A DNA stretch of 52,617 bases from the NCBI GenBank assembly GCA_026389315.1, contig JAPLIC010000056.1, positions 1 to 52,617 of the forward strand, written 5' to 3'. Every line of letters starts with the position of its first letter. Position 1 is the first letter of the stretch. The position numbers and the translations under genes are program-made. Shown here piece by piece: positions 1 to 11,289 of the stretch. Source of the DNA: Cyanobacteriota bacterium (GTDB lineage: Bacteria > Cyanobacteriota > Cyanobacteriia > PCC-6307 > Cyanobiaceae). The notes beneath the pieces were generated by a model. The model worked only from the letters and a program-made list of their open reading frames with translations. It made no database searches and was not told the DNA's origin.

Positions 1-484
1 CCAGCCCTGCGGCCCCCTGGCGCAGCACCGGCACCAGGTCTTCCGCGCCGGAAAGCACGAATACGTCCGCCTCCTGCGGATCGGTGCCCCAGTCGTGGTA
101 ACGAGGGAGGCCCTTGTCGGTCTTGCGGGTGATCGCAGGCAGCCCCAGGCTCCAGCCGAAGCCAAAGGGTCCGTTACCTGCGCCAGAGTCGTAATTGAGG
201 CTGAGCTGGGGCCCGAAGCCACTGCGCTCCGGGCTGGTGGCGATCGGCACGCTCATCGAGCCGCTGCCGGTAACCGGATTAGCGGCGAATTTCTCGCCCA
301 TGCCCCGGATCGCCCCACCTCCCTTTGGCAGGCTGATATTGGGGGGCTGGATCAGGTGGGTCTGGCTTTGCTTGGTGTCGCCTTCTGATGTGCCTTGACC
401 ACCCCAACCATCAGCCTGCGACCCGGCCGATGGCCCAACACCTGTTGACCCCTGCGGGCTTGCTCCTGAAGGTGGAGGTGACAT
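1..484 (-). CDS. SpvB/TcB-type Tc-toxin protein, N-terminus only (runs off left edge)
   Basis: Partial gene. Translating from the ATG at 484 gives 161 residues with no stop before the left edge. Residues 1-45 are a Gly/Ser/Gln-rich leader. Residues 55-130 carry the block I recognise from SpvB and TcaC/TcdB toxin-complex B subunits: GGGAIRGMGEKF (55-66), ANPVTGSGSMSVPI (68-81), SGFGPQLSLNYDSGAGNGPF (88-107) and TRKTDKGLPRY (119-129). In full Tc toxins the B subunit forms, with the C subunit, the Rhs-repeat cocoon that encloses the toxic C-terminal effector; SpvB-type proteins share this N-terminus. The start is fixed by an in-frame TAG two codons upstream. No clear Shine-Dalgarno site is seen. 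The rest of the gene, and therefore any effector or RHS repeats, is outside the window. Being next to a recombinase remnant and a gene-poor stretch fits an accessory island (inference). Confidence 0.85.
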   Translation of the reverse strand, partial: MSPPPSGASPQGSTGVGPSAGSQADGWGGQGTSEGDTKQSQTHLIQPPNISLPKGGGAIRGMGEKFAANPVTGSGSMSVPIATSPERSGFGPQLSLNYDSGAGNGPFGFGWSLGLPAITRKTDKGLPRYHDWGTDPQEADVFVLSGAEDLVPVLRQGAAGL

Positions 485-1470
485 TTGCCACTAGGGCAAT
501 AAACAGTCCACCCATTTTGGCGATGGTGTAGCACGGACGCCAAGGGCTTTACAAACCTTTTCTCTTGAGGCACAGCATCATTGATGTGGATCCAGGCTCT
601 GGTTTAGCCAATGACTCAATTTGGTTCAAGACGGAACGCGGCTCATCAGTTAACTATTACAATCTTTTTCCCATAACGTACATCATGGCAAGACCGCCGA
701 ACGGCATGGATAGATCGTGCGCAGCCACGATCTATCCGGTGTTGGACAAGCCCCGCAACTCTGAGGCTCTGAGGCCTAGGGGCCCCCTACTAAAGGAGAT
801 ATGTCCGTTCGTTTTTAAGATTCCCTTTGCGATTCGCCTCGATCGTAGGTAGAAGTGCTTGCTCCATGGCTCTCACGGGCTCAAAAGGAGTGTAACTGGT
901 GTTGAGCCGGCATCGCTGTAGAGCTGGGAGCTGGATCTGCAATGGTGTTGAGCGGGCGAATAAAGACAGTTTGGTGATAGTCTTAGGCTGTTGAATCTGC
1001 CGCGCAGCGGCTTGGTCCAACGCAGTATGGGCGGACCGCATAACACCCCAACCAGTCGGGCTCCATTCAACATATCATGCATAGCTCAGCCCCCATGAGT
1101 TCCTCAGATGGCTTGCGCTGCATGGCTTCTCAAGGATGGGGAGGGTCCGACCAGGCATGATATACGGATCCGCATAACATCCCAAGGTTTGCCAGAGTTT
1201 CCCGGACTGATCTTGCGATAAGTGGTTGTCAAAGAAAGGGGATTATCTGAAGGACGGTTCTCACCAACCATTACACGGTTGATTGGGTTGGCAACGATAA
1301 TGCAGTTTTCGAATCGCAGTGGCCGATTAGTTCCTGAATAGTCAGGTAGTCGGCCCCTGCGCCTGCAGGATCGTGTCTAAACCTGGCCACAGCCCTGCAT
1401 GTCCTGCCCATTTTGAATAGCGTAAGTTTTGGCAATCTGCGGAGGAAAGGCCCCCCAGCCCCCCACCCCC
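485..1470. other. Gene-poor stretch between toxin gene and carB
   Basis: About 1 kb without an intact gene. Open frames here are short and show no recognisable family, apart from the tyrosine-recombinase-like remnant at 1271-1384. A short motif, GG-N(1-2)-CCGCATAACA-N-CCCA, occurs twice, near 1034 and near 1167. The stretch is more AT-rich and less codon-structured than carB. It looks like decayed accessory DNA; I see no RNA gene in it. Confidence 0.5.
1271..1384 (-). pseudogene. Tyrosine recombinase (integrase) C-terminal remnant
   Basis: Read on the minus strand, this stretch encodes RFRHDPAGAGADYLTIQELI followed directly by GHCDSKTAL, then a stop. Active tyrosine recombinases carry a very similar segment: an RH(S/T)-FATHLLEAG stretch, then GADIRTIQELLGH, then S-KTT-IYTH with the catalytic tyrosine. 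Here the Arg-His box, the GAD..TIQEL(I)GH box and the K-T pair remain. About six residues are missing between HD and AGAG, and the catalytic Tyr segment is absent. No upstream integrase domain is seen. This is best read as the decayed end of an integrase gene; chance resemblance of a short segment cannot be excluded without a search. Confidence 0.5.
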
Positions 1471-4794
<3,324 letters not shown>

Positions 4795-4917
4795 GGGGGT
4801 TGGCAGCCAAACGGGCCCAGCCTCTCACGCTCGCCGGCCTTCCCTACCAACCCCGAAGCCCGATTCCGGGGGGGCATGGTTAGGGTGGGAACATTCAGAT
4901 GTGCCTGTGACCCGGCG

Positions 4918-5553
4918 ATGAGCGAACTCCAGCGTTTGAAGGGGCTCCTTCCCCCTGAGATGCAGAGCTGGGTGTTTGTCGAAGCTTCAGCCGCCGTCGA
5001 CCCACCCCTGATCAGCATCGAAGAGATCGGCCGCGACGAGATCGAGATCCAGCTCGACCTCCAAAAATGGGACGCCCTGGCCCTCGACCACCGCAACCTG
5101 CTCTTCTGGCATGAGGTGGGTCGCATCCAGAACGACACCGTCCCCCGCGACGGCTGGGAAATGGCAGCCCTGGCCATCGGCCTCGGCGGCGCCATCGGCG
5201 AGCTTTGGGTGCAGGACGGCCTGTTGTTGATCATGGCGATGGGCCTCTCCGGCTTTGCCGGCTACCGCCTCTACCTCAAAAACAACAACGAGAAGCGCCT
5301 GCGCGACGCCATCAGTGCCGACGAGCGGGCCATCGACCTGGCCTGTCGCTTCGGTTACACCCTGCCCAATGCCTACAAGAGCCTGGGCGGCGCCCTCAAG
5401 GAGTTGGTTGAACAAACCCGCAAGAAACGCCGTCGCGCCTTCTACGAAGATCGCCTCGAGGCCCTGCGCAAGAGCGCCGGCAAGGCCCGCGCCGAAATGG
5501 CCCAGCAGGAGGGCTCCCGCCAATCCGTCAGTAGTGAGAACGTCTATGGCTGA
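4918..5553 (+). CDS. DUF3318 family membrane protein
   Basis: A 211-residue cyanobacterial protein of the DUF3318 family, function unknown. The start MSELQRLKGLLPPEMQSWVF at 4918 is preferred over an in-frame ATG at 4876 because this is the usual beginning of the family. Two hydrophobic stretches (WEMAALAIGLGGAIGELW and GLLLIMAMGLSGFAGYRLYL) suggest a short hairpin in the membrane. They are followed by a basic, helical C-terminal half (KKRRRAFYEDRLEALRKSAG). The stop overlaps the start of rsfS by 8 bp, so the two are likely co-transcribed. The head of this run faces carB across a 123-bp divergent gap, which should hold both promoters. Confidence 0.85.
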   Translation: MSELQRLKGLLPPEMQSWVFVEASAAVDPPLISIEEIGRDEIEIQLDLQKWDALALDHRNLLFWHEVGRIQNDTVPRDGWEMAALAIGLGGAIGELWVQDGLLLIMAMGLSGFAGYRLYLKNNNEKRLRDAISADERAIDLACRFGYTLPNAYKSLGGALKELVEQTRKKRRRAFYEDRLEALRKSAGKARAEMAQQEGSRQSVSSENVYG

Positions 5554-6022
5554 TGTCGCCCGGCTTGATGGGCCCTTCGCCCCCGCAACAATCGTCGCCC
5601 CCGAAGCCAACGTCGCCCCCAGAGCTCCCGCTCCAGGCGCCCCGGGAGTGCCTGGACTCGACAGCCACGCCCTGGCCCTGCTGGCCGCCGAGGCCTGCGA
5701 TGACCGCAAGGCCGTTGATATTCGCCTGATCGGCGTTGAGGCCATCTCCTCGTTGGCCGACTGGTTTGTGATCTGCAGCGGCCTCTCCGATGTGCAGGTC
5801 CGCGCCATCGCCCGCTCGGTGCAGGACCAACTCGAAGCGAAAGCCGGTCGGTTGCCCCTGCGGCAGGAGGGCCAGGACCACGGCCGCTGGGTGGTGCTCG
5901 ATTACGGCGAACTGATCGTCCACGTGCTCGCCCCCAATGAGCGCGGCTACTACGACCTGGAGGCTTTTTGGAGCCAGGGGCAGCAGGAGCGCTACGTCAG
6001 CCCCCTGCAACCTCCCGCCTAG
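5546..6022 (+). CDS. rsfS: Ribosomal silencing factor RsfS (Iojap-like)
   Basis: RsfS binds ribosomal protein uL14 and blocks joining of the two ribosomal subunits when nutrients are scarce. The 158-residue protein has a Pro/Ala-rich N-terminal extension of about 45 residues, then the conserved domain: AAEACDDRKAVDIRLIGV, SLADWFVICSGLSDVQVRAI, and the C-terminal WVVLDYGELIVHVLAPNER with YYDLEAFW. These are the hallmark strings of the family. The ATG at 5546 lies inside the end of the DUF3318 gene (8-bp overlap), which suggests translational coupling. The Ycf36-like gene follows 7 bp after its stop. Confidence 0.93.
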   Translation: MADVARLDGPFAPATIVAPEANVAPRAPAPGAPGVPGLDSHALALLAAEACDDRKAVDIRLIGVEAISSLADWFVICSGLSDVQVRAIARSVQDQLEAKAGRLPLRQEGQDHGRWVVLDYGELIVHVLAPNERGYYDLEAFWSQGQQERYVSPLQPPA

Positions 6023-6029
6023 TCCCACC

Positions 6030-6590
6030 ATGGCAACCCCCACCAGGAGTGGCGATTTCGGCCAGGGCCAGGAACGCCCGGGCCCTGGCCTGCTTGTCCA
6101 GGCGGGCCCCTGTCCGGTCCCCCAGGAGCAGCGCCCCCTGCGCGAATACCAACAATTGCTGGAGTCCTGGTTTTTTGTCTGGCCCGCCGGCCCCGATGGC
6201 GGGCCCCTGCTGCGGGCCCTGGCCCTGAGCTGGCTGCTGCTGCTGCCGGTGGCCCTGGTGGTGGCCACTGGCAGCGTGCCCCTGCGTCACGACATCCCCC
6301 GGCTGGTGGTGGCCGCGGCCACCGCCAGCGTCGCCCTGCCCCTGCTGCTGTTGCTGCGCCAGTGGATGGGCTGGACCTACGTGCAAAAACGTCTGCTGGC
6401 CGACCAGGTGGATTACGAGGAATCAGGCTGGTATGACGGCCAGGTCTGGCCCAAGCCGCTCCCCTGGCTCCAGCAGGACCAGCTCGTCGCCCGCCATCAG
6501 ATCGGCCCCGTCCTCTCCCGCCTGCGCCTCGGTCTCACCGTTGCCGGCCTGCTGCTGGTGGCCGGTACCGGGCTCTGCCAGGCTCTCTGA
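6030..6590 (+). CDS. CGLD27/Ycf36-like membrane protein (DUF1230)
   Basis: A 186-residue membrane protein of the CGLD27/Ycf36 family, found in cyanobacteria, algae and plants; its precise role is not settled. It has a polar N-terminus containing VPQEQRPLREYQQLLESWFF, which is characteristic of the family. Two adjacent membrane segments follow (LALSWLLLLPVALVVATGS and LVVAAATASVALPLLLLLRQ), then the conserved motif WTYVQKRLL..VDYEESGWYDGQVW and a last hydrophobic helix (LTVAGLLLVAGTGLC). The start at 6030 follows rsfS by 7 bp. The gene sits in a tight collinear run with DUF3318, rsfS and the asparaginase gene. Confidence 0.85.
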   Translation: MATPTRSGDFGQGQERPGPGLLVQAGPCPVPQEQRPLREYQQLLESWFFVWPAGPDGGPLLRALALSWLLLLPVALVVATGSVPLRHDIPRLVVAAATASVALPLLLLLRQWMGWTYVQKRLLADQVDYEESGWYDGQVWPKPLPWLQQDQLVARHQIGPVLSRLRLGLTVAGLLLVAGTGLCQAL

Positions 6591-6631
6591 GCCGGTCTCG
6601 CCGGCCCCTGACTCCCCCGCACCGCTCTCCC

Positions 6632-7600
6632 ATGCCCCTGCCCTCCAGCTTTTCGGGAGCCAATCGCGGTGCCTTGCTGGCGCCCCTGGAGGTGAGGCTG
6701 CTGCGCAATGGCATCCCCGAATCCCAACACCGGGTCCATGCCGTGGTCTGTGACAGCCGCGGCCGGGTGCTGTTGCGGGCCGGCGATCCCCAGCAGCTCA
6801 GTTTTGTGCGCAGCGCCCTCAAACCCTTCCAGGCCATGGCGTTTGTCGGCAGCGGCGCGGCGGATCGCATCGGCTGCGGCGCCAGGGGCCTGGCGATTGC
6901 CTGCGCCTCCCACAGCGGTAGTGCCGTCCATGCCCGCGAGGCCTTCCGCCTGCTCTGGGGAGCCGAGCTGGAAACCTCCCAGCTGCAATGCCCCGTCCCC
7001 GCAGGCGCCACCAGCCGCCTCGAGCACAACTGCTCCGGCAAGCACGCCGCTTTTCTGGCCACCTGCCGCCAGCTGCACTGGCCCCTCGAGAGCTACCTGC
7101 AGATCGACCACCCGGTCCAGCAGGAGGTGCTCAAACGCATCGGCGAACTGCTGGCGATCCCCGCCGCCGAGCTGATCAGCGCCCCCGACGACTGCGGCGC
7201 CCCAACCCTGCAACTGCAATTGGCCCAGATGGCCCTCACCTTTGCCCACCTCGGCGCCGGCACCCACGCCGATCTCGAACAGTTGGGCCGGGCGATGCTG
7301 GCCCACCCCGAACTGGTGGCCGGCGAGGGTCGCTTTGACACCGAACTGATGCGCAGCGGCCATGGCCAGGTGATCAGCAAGGGCGGCGCCGAGGGCATCC
7401 AATGCCTCAGCCGGGTGGGCGAAGGCCTGGGGGTGGCCATCAAGGTGGAAGACGGGGCCAGCCGGGCCAAACACGCCGTGGCCCTGCATCTGCTGCAGAA
7501 ACTCGAATGGCTGACGCCCATGTCCCTCGCAGAACTGGACCAGCGCTTCCTGAGGCCAGCCCCCCATCTGCGGCTGGAGGTGCTGGGGGAGATGCGCTGA
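6632..7600 (+). CDS. L-asparaginase II family protein
   Basis: Likely hydrolyses L-asparagine to aspartate and ammonia. It belongs to the Rhizobium-type (AnsA-like, PF06089) asparaginase family, not the E. coli AnsA/B fold. Recognisable motifs in the 322-residue protein are SALKPFQAMA, the ACASHSGS box, HNCSGKHAAFLATC, and SAPDDCGAPT. Serine and lysine residues in the first and third of these boxes are the kind of catalytic residues described for this family. Length is close to family average. It is the last protein gene of the run that starts with DUF3318, and tRNA-fMet follows 51 bp downstream on the same strand. Confidence 0.88.
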   Translation: MPLPSSFSGANRGALLAPLEVRLLRNGIPESQHRVHAVVCDSRGRVLLRAGDPQQLSFVRSALKPFQAMAFVGSGAADRIGCGARGLAIACASHSGSAVHAREAFRLLWGAELETSQLQCPVPAGATSRLEHNCSGKHAAFLATCRQLHWPLESYLQIDHPVQQEVLKRIGELLAIPAAELISAPDDCGAPTLQLQLAQMALTFAHLGAGTHADLEQLGRAMLAHPELVAGEGRFDTELMRSGHGQVISKGGAEGIQCLSRVGEGLGVAIKVEDGASRAKHAVALHLLQKLEWLTPMSLAELDQRFLRPAPHLRLEVLGEMR

Positions 7601-7651
7601 AGGACCGGCCCAGCCAAGCCGTGCCCTCGGGCTGGTAGTGTTGTTAAACAC

Positions 7652-7728
<77 letters not shown>

Positions 7729-7815
7729 CTTGCAACCGCATCAGCCCTGGCGCTCCTTTGAGTACCAGGGCTTTTGTTTGGCCCGCCAGACCCGTTGCCG
7801 CCCTGCCCCTCGCCC

Positions 7816-9486
7816 ATGGCCCTGGACCCCACCCTTGATGGCCCCTGGGATGCGCTGGTGGTGGGCTGCGGTGCCAGTGGCGGCGTGGCCGCCATGGTGC
7901 TGGCCGAAGCCGGCCTCAAGGTGTTGGTGCTGGAGGCTGGCCCCCAACTGAGCCCCCAGCGGGCCCGGGGGGCAGAACCCCTCAACAGTCTGCGGCGGCT
8001 GGCTTTTCTCAGCAGTGGCCGCAGCCGGTTGCAGGCCCAGCACCCGGGTTTCTGGAAACACAACCCCGAGCTCTTCGTTGATGAGCGCCTGCACCCCTAC
8101 ACCACCCCGGCTGATGCCCCCTTTCTGTGGAGCCGGGGCCGCCAGGTGGGGGGTCGCAGCCTCACCTGGGGCGGCATCACCCTGCGGCTCTCCGACCACG
8201 AATTCAAGGCCGGCGAACGGGATGGCCGCGGCCCCTCCTGGCCGATCAGCCACGCCGACCTCGACCCCTATTACACGCGGCTGGAAACGTTGCTGGGGGT
8301 CCATGGCCAGGCCGATGGCCTCAGCACCCTCCCCGACGGCCACTACCTGCCCCCCTTGCCCTTCACGCCGGGCGAACGCCATTTGCAGGCGGCCCTGGCC
8401 CGGGAGCTGGGGCTGCCGTTGATCCACTCCCGCGGTTTTCGCCTGCATCGTCCCGCCCAGGACGGGCCCTGGCCGCGCTCCAGCGCCCAGGGGGTCACCT
8501 TGGCCCGGGCCCTGGCCACCGGCCGGGTGGCCCTGCGCAGTGACACCATCGTCAGCCACCTGCAGATGGATCGCCAGCAGCAGCGGGCCGAGGGGGTCGT
8601 CGCCCTCGACGCCCGCAGCGGCCAACGCCAGCTGCTGCGGGCCGCAATCGTGGTGCTCTGCGCCTCGACGATTGAATCGCTGCGCTTGCTGCTGCACTCC
8701 AGTGAGGGTCAGCAGGAGCGGGGCTTGATCGATCCCTCCGCCCAGCTGGGCCGGGGCTTGATGGACCACATCTCCTGCAGCCGCTTCTTCAGCATTCCCG
8801 GCATCGACGCCCCCGACCTCCCGGCGGAACTATCGGGGGCCGGCAGCTGCTTTGTGCCCAACAGTTGGGCCGCCGGCGAGCCCCAGCGCGACTTCGGGCG
8901 CGGCTATGGCCTCTGGACGGCCCTGCAACGCTTCGATCCGCCCCGCCTGCTGCAGCGCCGGCCTGGGGAGGCGGTGGGGTTTTTGATCGGCCACGGCGAA
9001 GTGCTCGCCAACCCCGACAACCAGGTGACGCTGGCTGGCGGGCCCGGCGATGCCTGGGGCCTGCCGGTGCCCCGCATCACCTGCCGCTGGGGCCCCAATG
9101 AACTATCGATGGTGCGCCACATGCAGGCACGCATGCAAACGGTGGTGCGGGCCGCAGGGGGCAGCCTGCAGCCAATCGAAGAGCTCTTCGTTGTCCCCCT
9201 GGTCGAACCGTTGCTGCACCGCGCCGTCGCCACAGCGGCGGCGGCCGCCCCGGCGGGTTACTACATCCACGAAATGGGCGGCGCCCCCATGGCCACCACG
9301 GAGGCAGGTGGGGTTCTCAACCCCTGGAACCAGTGCTGGCGGGCCAGCAATGTGCTGGTGACCGACGGGGCCTGCTGGCCCAGCTCCGGTTGGCAAAGTC
9401 CCACCCTCACCACCATGGCCCTCACCTGGCGGGCCTGTGAGGCGGCGGCCCAGCGCCTGCGACAGGGCGAAAAGGGCCTGGCCTGA
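7816..9486 (+). CDS. GMC-type FAD-dependent oxidoreductase
   Basis: A 556-residue flavoprotein of the glucose-methanol-choline oxidoreductase family; the substrate cannot be told from sequence. The N-terminal FAD-binding motif is VVGCGASGGVAAMVLAEAG, followed by VLVLEAGP. The family signature around WSRGRQVGGRSLTWGGI (about residues 105-120) is present. The C-terminal half has the GMC_oxred_C features HEMGGAPMATT, VTDGACWPSSG and SPTLTTMALTWRA. ATG 7816 is chosen over an in-frame ATG at 7774, because MALDPTLDGPWDALVVG places the FAD motif at the usual distance from the N-terminus. No signal peptide is seen. A perfect 22-bp palindromic terminator lies about 100 bp downstream. Confidence 0.9.
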   Translation: MALDPTLDGPWDALVVGCGASGGVAAMVLAEAGLKVLVLEAGPQLSPQRARGAEPLNSLRRLAFLSSGRSRLQAQHPGFWKHNPELFVDERLHPYTTPADAPFLWSRGRQVGGRSLTWGGITLRLSDHEFKAGERDGRGPSWPISHADLDPYYTRLETLLGVHGQADGLSTLPDGHYLPPLPFTPGERHLQAALARELGLPLIHSRGFRLHRPAQDGPWPRSSAQGVTLARALATGRVALRSDTIVSHLQMDRQQQRAEGVVALDARSGQRQLLRAAIVVLCASTIESLRLLLHSSEGQQERGLIDPSAQLGRGLMDHISCSRFFSIPGIDAPDLPAELSGAGSCFVPNSWAAGEPQRDFGRGYGLWTALQRFDPPRLLQRRPGEAVGFLIGHGEVLANPDNQVTLAGGPGDAWGLPVPRITCRWGPNELSMVRHMQARMQTVVRAAGGSLQPIEELFVVPLVEPLLHRAVATAAAAAPAGYYIHEMGGAPMATTEAGGVLNPWNQCWRASNVLVTDGACWPSSGWQSPTLTTMALTWRACEAAAQRLRQGEKGLA

Positions 9487-9553
9487 GCCCTGATCACCCA
9501 AGCGGTGTCAATCAACACAGATCGCCCGGGCGTTGCGGCTCATAATAAAAAAG

Positions 9554-9613
9554 CGACCTAAAAGGGTCGGGCAAGGGAGAATACAAGCGGGGGAATTCCC
9601 CCGCTTTTTATTG
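9554..9613 (+). terminator. Two hairpins ending in a strong Rho-independent terminator
   Basis: 9585-9606 is a perfect 22-bp palindrome (AAGCGGGGG-AATT-CCCCCGCTT), followed by TTTA and a second T-run near 9615. It is preceded by a smaller hairpin, CGACC-TAAAAGG-GTCG, at 9554-9569. It can terminate GMC-gene transcription. Because it lies 100 bp past the stop and begins with its own stem-loop after an AT-rich CATAATAAAAAA stretch, it could also be the body of a small RNA of about 60 nt. Confidence 0.65.
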
Positions 9614-9994
9614 TCTTTTTGACACGCTGTTTTTGAAAGGGTGGCCATGACCAGCCCTGCCAGCCCCAAACGGTTTGAGACTGCAGGCTCCAGCTGGTTT
9701 GCAGGGGTTGTACGGCCGCTGGCCGGTGCTTAACGACCGGGTCGTCCAGGGACTGTCAAGAGCGAAATGAGCAATCCGCAGCTTTCCCCAACACAACGCA
9801 GCGACAAGCCCAACAAGCCACTTTCTGTGGAAAATCCCCTTGAAAACGGGGGAAAAACACCCCCACCTGGGGAAATCCCCGATGGATTAGCAAAACTGAT
9901 GCTGGCTGGCTGGGCCGAAATGGAGCCGAAACGAGACAGGCTGATCCCTGTTCAAGACCTCCGGATCGGCCCCTTTCAGCCTTGGGCAAGGGCC
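9614..9994. other. Intergenic stretch with G/C-run hairpins
   Basis: No recognised gene. On the minus strand, downstream of the cbiX-like stop, a chain of G and C runs can pair: GGGG-ATTT-CCCC, then GGGGG-TGTTTTT-CCCCC followed by GTTTTC (about 9835-9880). This may act as the cbiX terminator. On the plus strand a frame opens at ATG 9767 with a protein-like start (MSNPQLSPTQRSDKPNKPLS), but it then runs through the antisense of cbiX and resembles no family I know. A 28-codon frame at 9647-9733 is equally unsupported. Confidence 0.35.
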
Positions 9995-11200
9995 TCAACC
10001 CCCAGCACCCGAAACCCCTTCTCCTCGTCTCAGGCTGACGGGACCCAGGGGGTGGTCGGCGTGGGGATAGGGGGGGTGATGGTGGGCTGGCTGTTCGTGA
10101 TGCTCGTGGCTGTGTTGCCCGTGACCGACAAGGGTCAGCGGCAGGCCATCGCTTTGGCAGGCCCCGGTGCATTCGCGCTCACAGAGGGTGCAGCTCTCCA
10201 CCAAGCCCTCGACATGGTGGTGATGGCTGTGCTGGGCCCGGCCCACCTCCTGCTCAAAGCCCAGCACCTGGTCGCGGTACTTGCAAAGGCCGCAATTCAT
10301 CGCCGTCTCACCCAACAGCACCTCTTCGACCCTCTGGACGAAGGTCTGCAGCACCTGGGGATGGTCGCCCAGGTAGCTGGCCTGCACAAATTCCACCTCG
10401 GGATGGTCCGCCGCCACCCGTTGGCTGTGCTGGACGATGCGGCTGACCAACACCCCGGAGAACAGGAAATAGGGGAAGACCACGATGCGGCGAAAGCCGA
10501 GGCGCACCAGATGGCGCAAGCCCGGTTCCACCAGGGGAAAAGTCACCCCTGAATACAACGTTTCGCCCCAGCCAAAACCCAGACCCTCCACCAACAGGCG
10601 GGTCACCTTGGCCACATTGGAATTGGCATCCGGATCGGAGGAGCCCCGCCCGACCACCACCAGCAGGGTGTCGTGCAGAGCTGCGGGCCCGTCTGTGGCA
10701 TCAAGCGCCGCCTGGATGCGGGCCCCTGCGGCGCGAATCATCGCCAGATCGACACCCAGTTCGCGGCCGTAATCAATGCGCAGTCCTGTTTCGGCGGCGT
10801 AGGTATTGAGAACGCTGGGGATGTCGTTCTTGGCGTGGCCGGCGGCAAACAACATGGCGGGTACCGCCAGCACATGCTCGACACCACGCTGCCGCAGGGC
10901 ATCGAGGCCCTCCCGCAGGATCGGCCGGGCAAATTCCAGATAGCCGTACTCCAGGGGCACCGGATTCAGCCGTTGCCGCAACTTATCGGCTAAGGCGGCA
11001 AATTCGGCCACCGCCAGGCGGTTCCGGCTGCCGTGGCCGCAGATCAAAACCCCGAGGGGACCATGGGGGCCCTGCCTGGGCAGGACCTGGCTGAGCGGGC
11101 TCTGGCTGAGCGGGCTTGGGGAGACAGCGCCGCCGGTGAAATCCCGGGCAAGGGCACCGGAAGGTTCGCCGGGAAGGGCGCCGCTGGCGGCGAAAGTCAT
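9995..11200 (-). CDS. Sirohydrochlorin chelatase, CbiX/SirB-like, with His/Cys-rich tail
   Basis: Inserts a divalent metal (Fe for siroheme, or Co for cobalamin) into sirohydrochlorin. The 401-residue protein is a two-domain CbiX: the first half has LGVLICGHGSRNRLAVAEFA and VLAVPAMLFAAGHAKNDIPS, the second LLVVVGRGSSDPDANSN and VVFPYFLFSGVLVSRI. The conserved His of each chelatase half is visible in GHGSRN and AGHAKND. Past the domains is a tail with CGLCKYRDQ, CTLCERECTGAC and two His clusters (HSHHHH and HGQHSHEHHEQPAHHH), suited to metal binding. ATG 11200 (MTFAASGALPGE) is taken; the frame stays open further upstream but that part is low-complexity. Divergent from the ParB-like gene. Whether iron or cobalt is the substrate cannot be decided here. 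Confidence 0.9.
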   Translation of the reverse strand: MTFAASGALPGEPSGALARDFTGGAVSPSPLSQSPLSQVLPRQGPHGPLGVLICGHGSRNRLAVAEFAALADKLRQRLNPVPLEYGYLEFARPILREGLDALRQRGVEHVLAVPAMLFAAGHAKNDIPSVLNTYAAETGLRIDYGRELGVDLAMIRAAGARIQAALDATDGPAALHDTLLVVVGRGSSDPDANSNVAKVTRLLVEGLGFGWGETLYSGVTFPLVEPGLRHLVRLGFRRIVVFPYFLFSGVLVSRIVQHSQRVAADHPEVEFVQASYLGDHPQVLQTFVQRVEEVLLGETAMNCGLCKYRDQVLGFEQEVGRAQHSHHHHVEGLVESCTLCERECTGACQSDGLPLTLVGHGQHSHEHHEQPAHHHPPYPHADHPLGPVSLRRGEGVSGAGG

Positions 11201-11241
11201 GACAGGGGGCACCTGAGCTGACCCTATTCCGGCACTCTGAA

Positions 11242-11282
11242 CCGTTGGGACCCATCGGGAGCCCGTTGGGACCCATTGGGGG
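11242..11282. repeat. Two-copy 21-bp direct repeat between divergent genes
   Basis: CCGTTGGGACCCATYGGG occurs at 11242 and again 21 bp later at 11263, inside the short gap between the divergent cbiX-like and ParB-like genes. It may be a binding site or a slipped-strand duplication. It would be translated as GP-rich residues if the ParB-like gene started further upstream. Confidence 0.5.
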
Positions 11283-11289
11283 CGCAAGG

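Noticed and set aside
790..1082. Overlapping minus-strand frames suggesting a transposase fragment
   Set aside because: No DDE or HTH motif and no match to known transposase patterns.
1020..1200. Integron attC sites suggested by GCATAAC / GTTATGC boxes near a recombinase remnant
   Set aside because: I could not find the paired R'/L' arms that would fold an attC, the cores do not obey RYYYAAC / GTTRRRY, and cassettes would be expected on the other side of the integrase.
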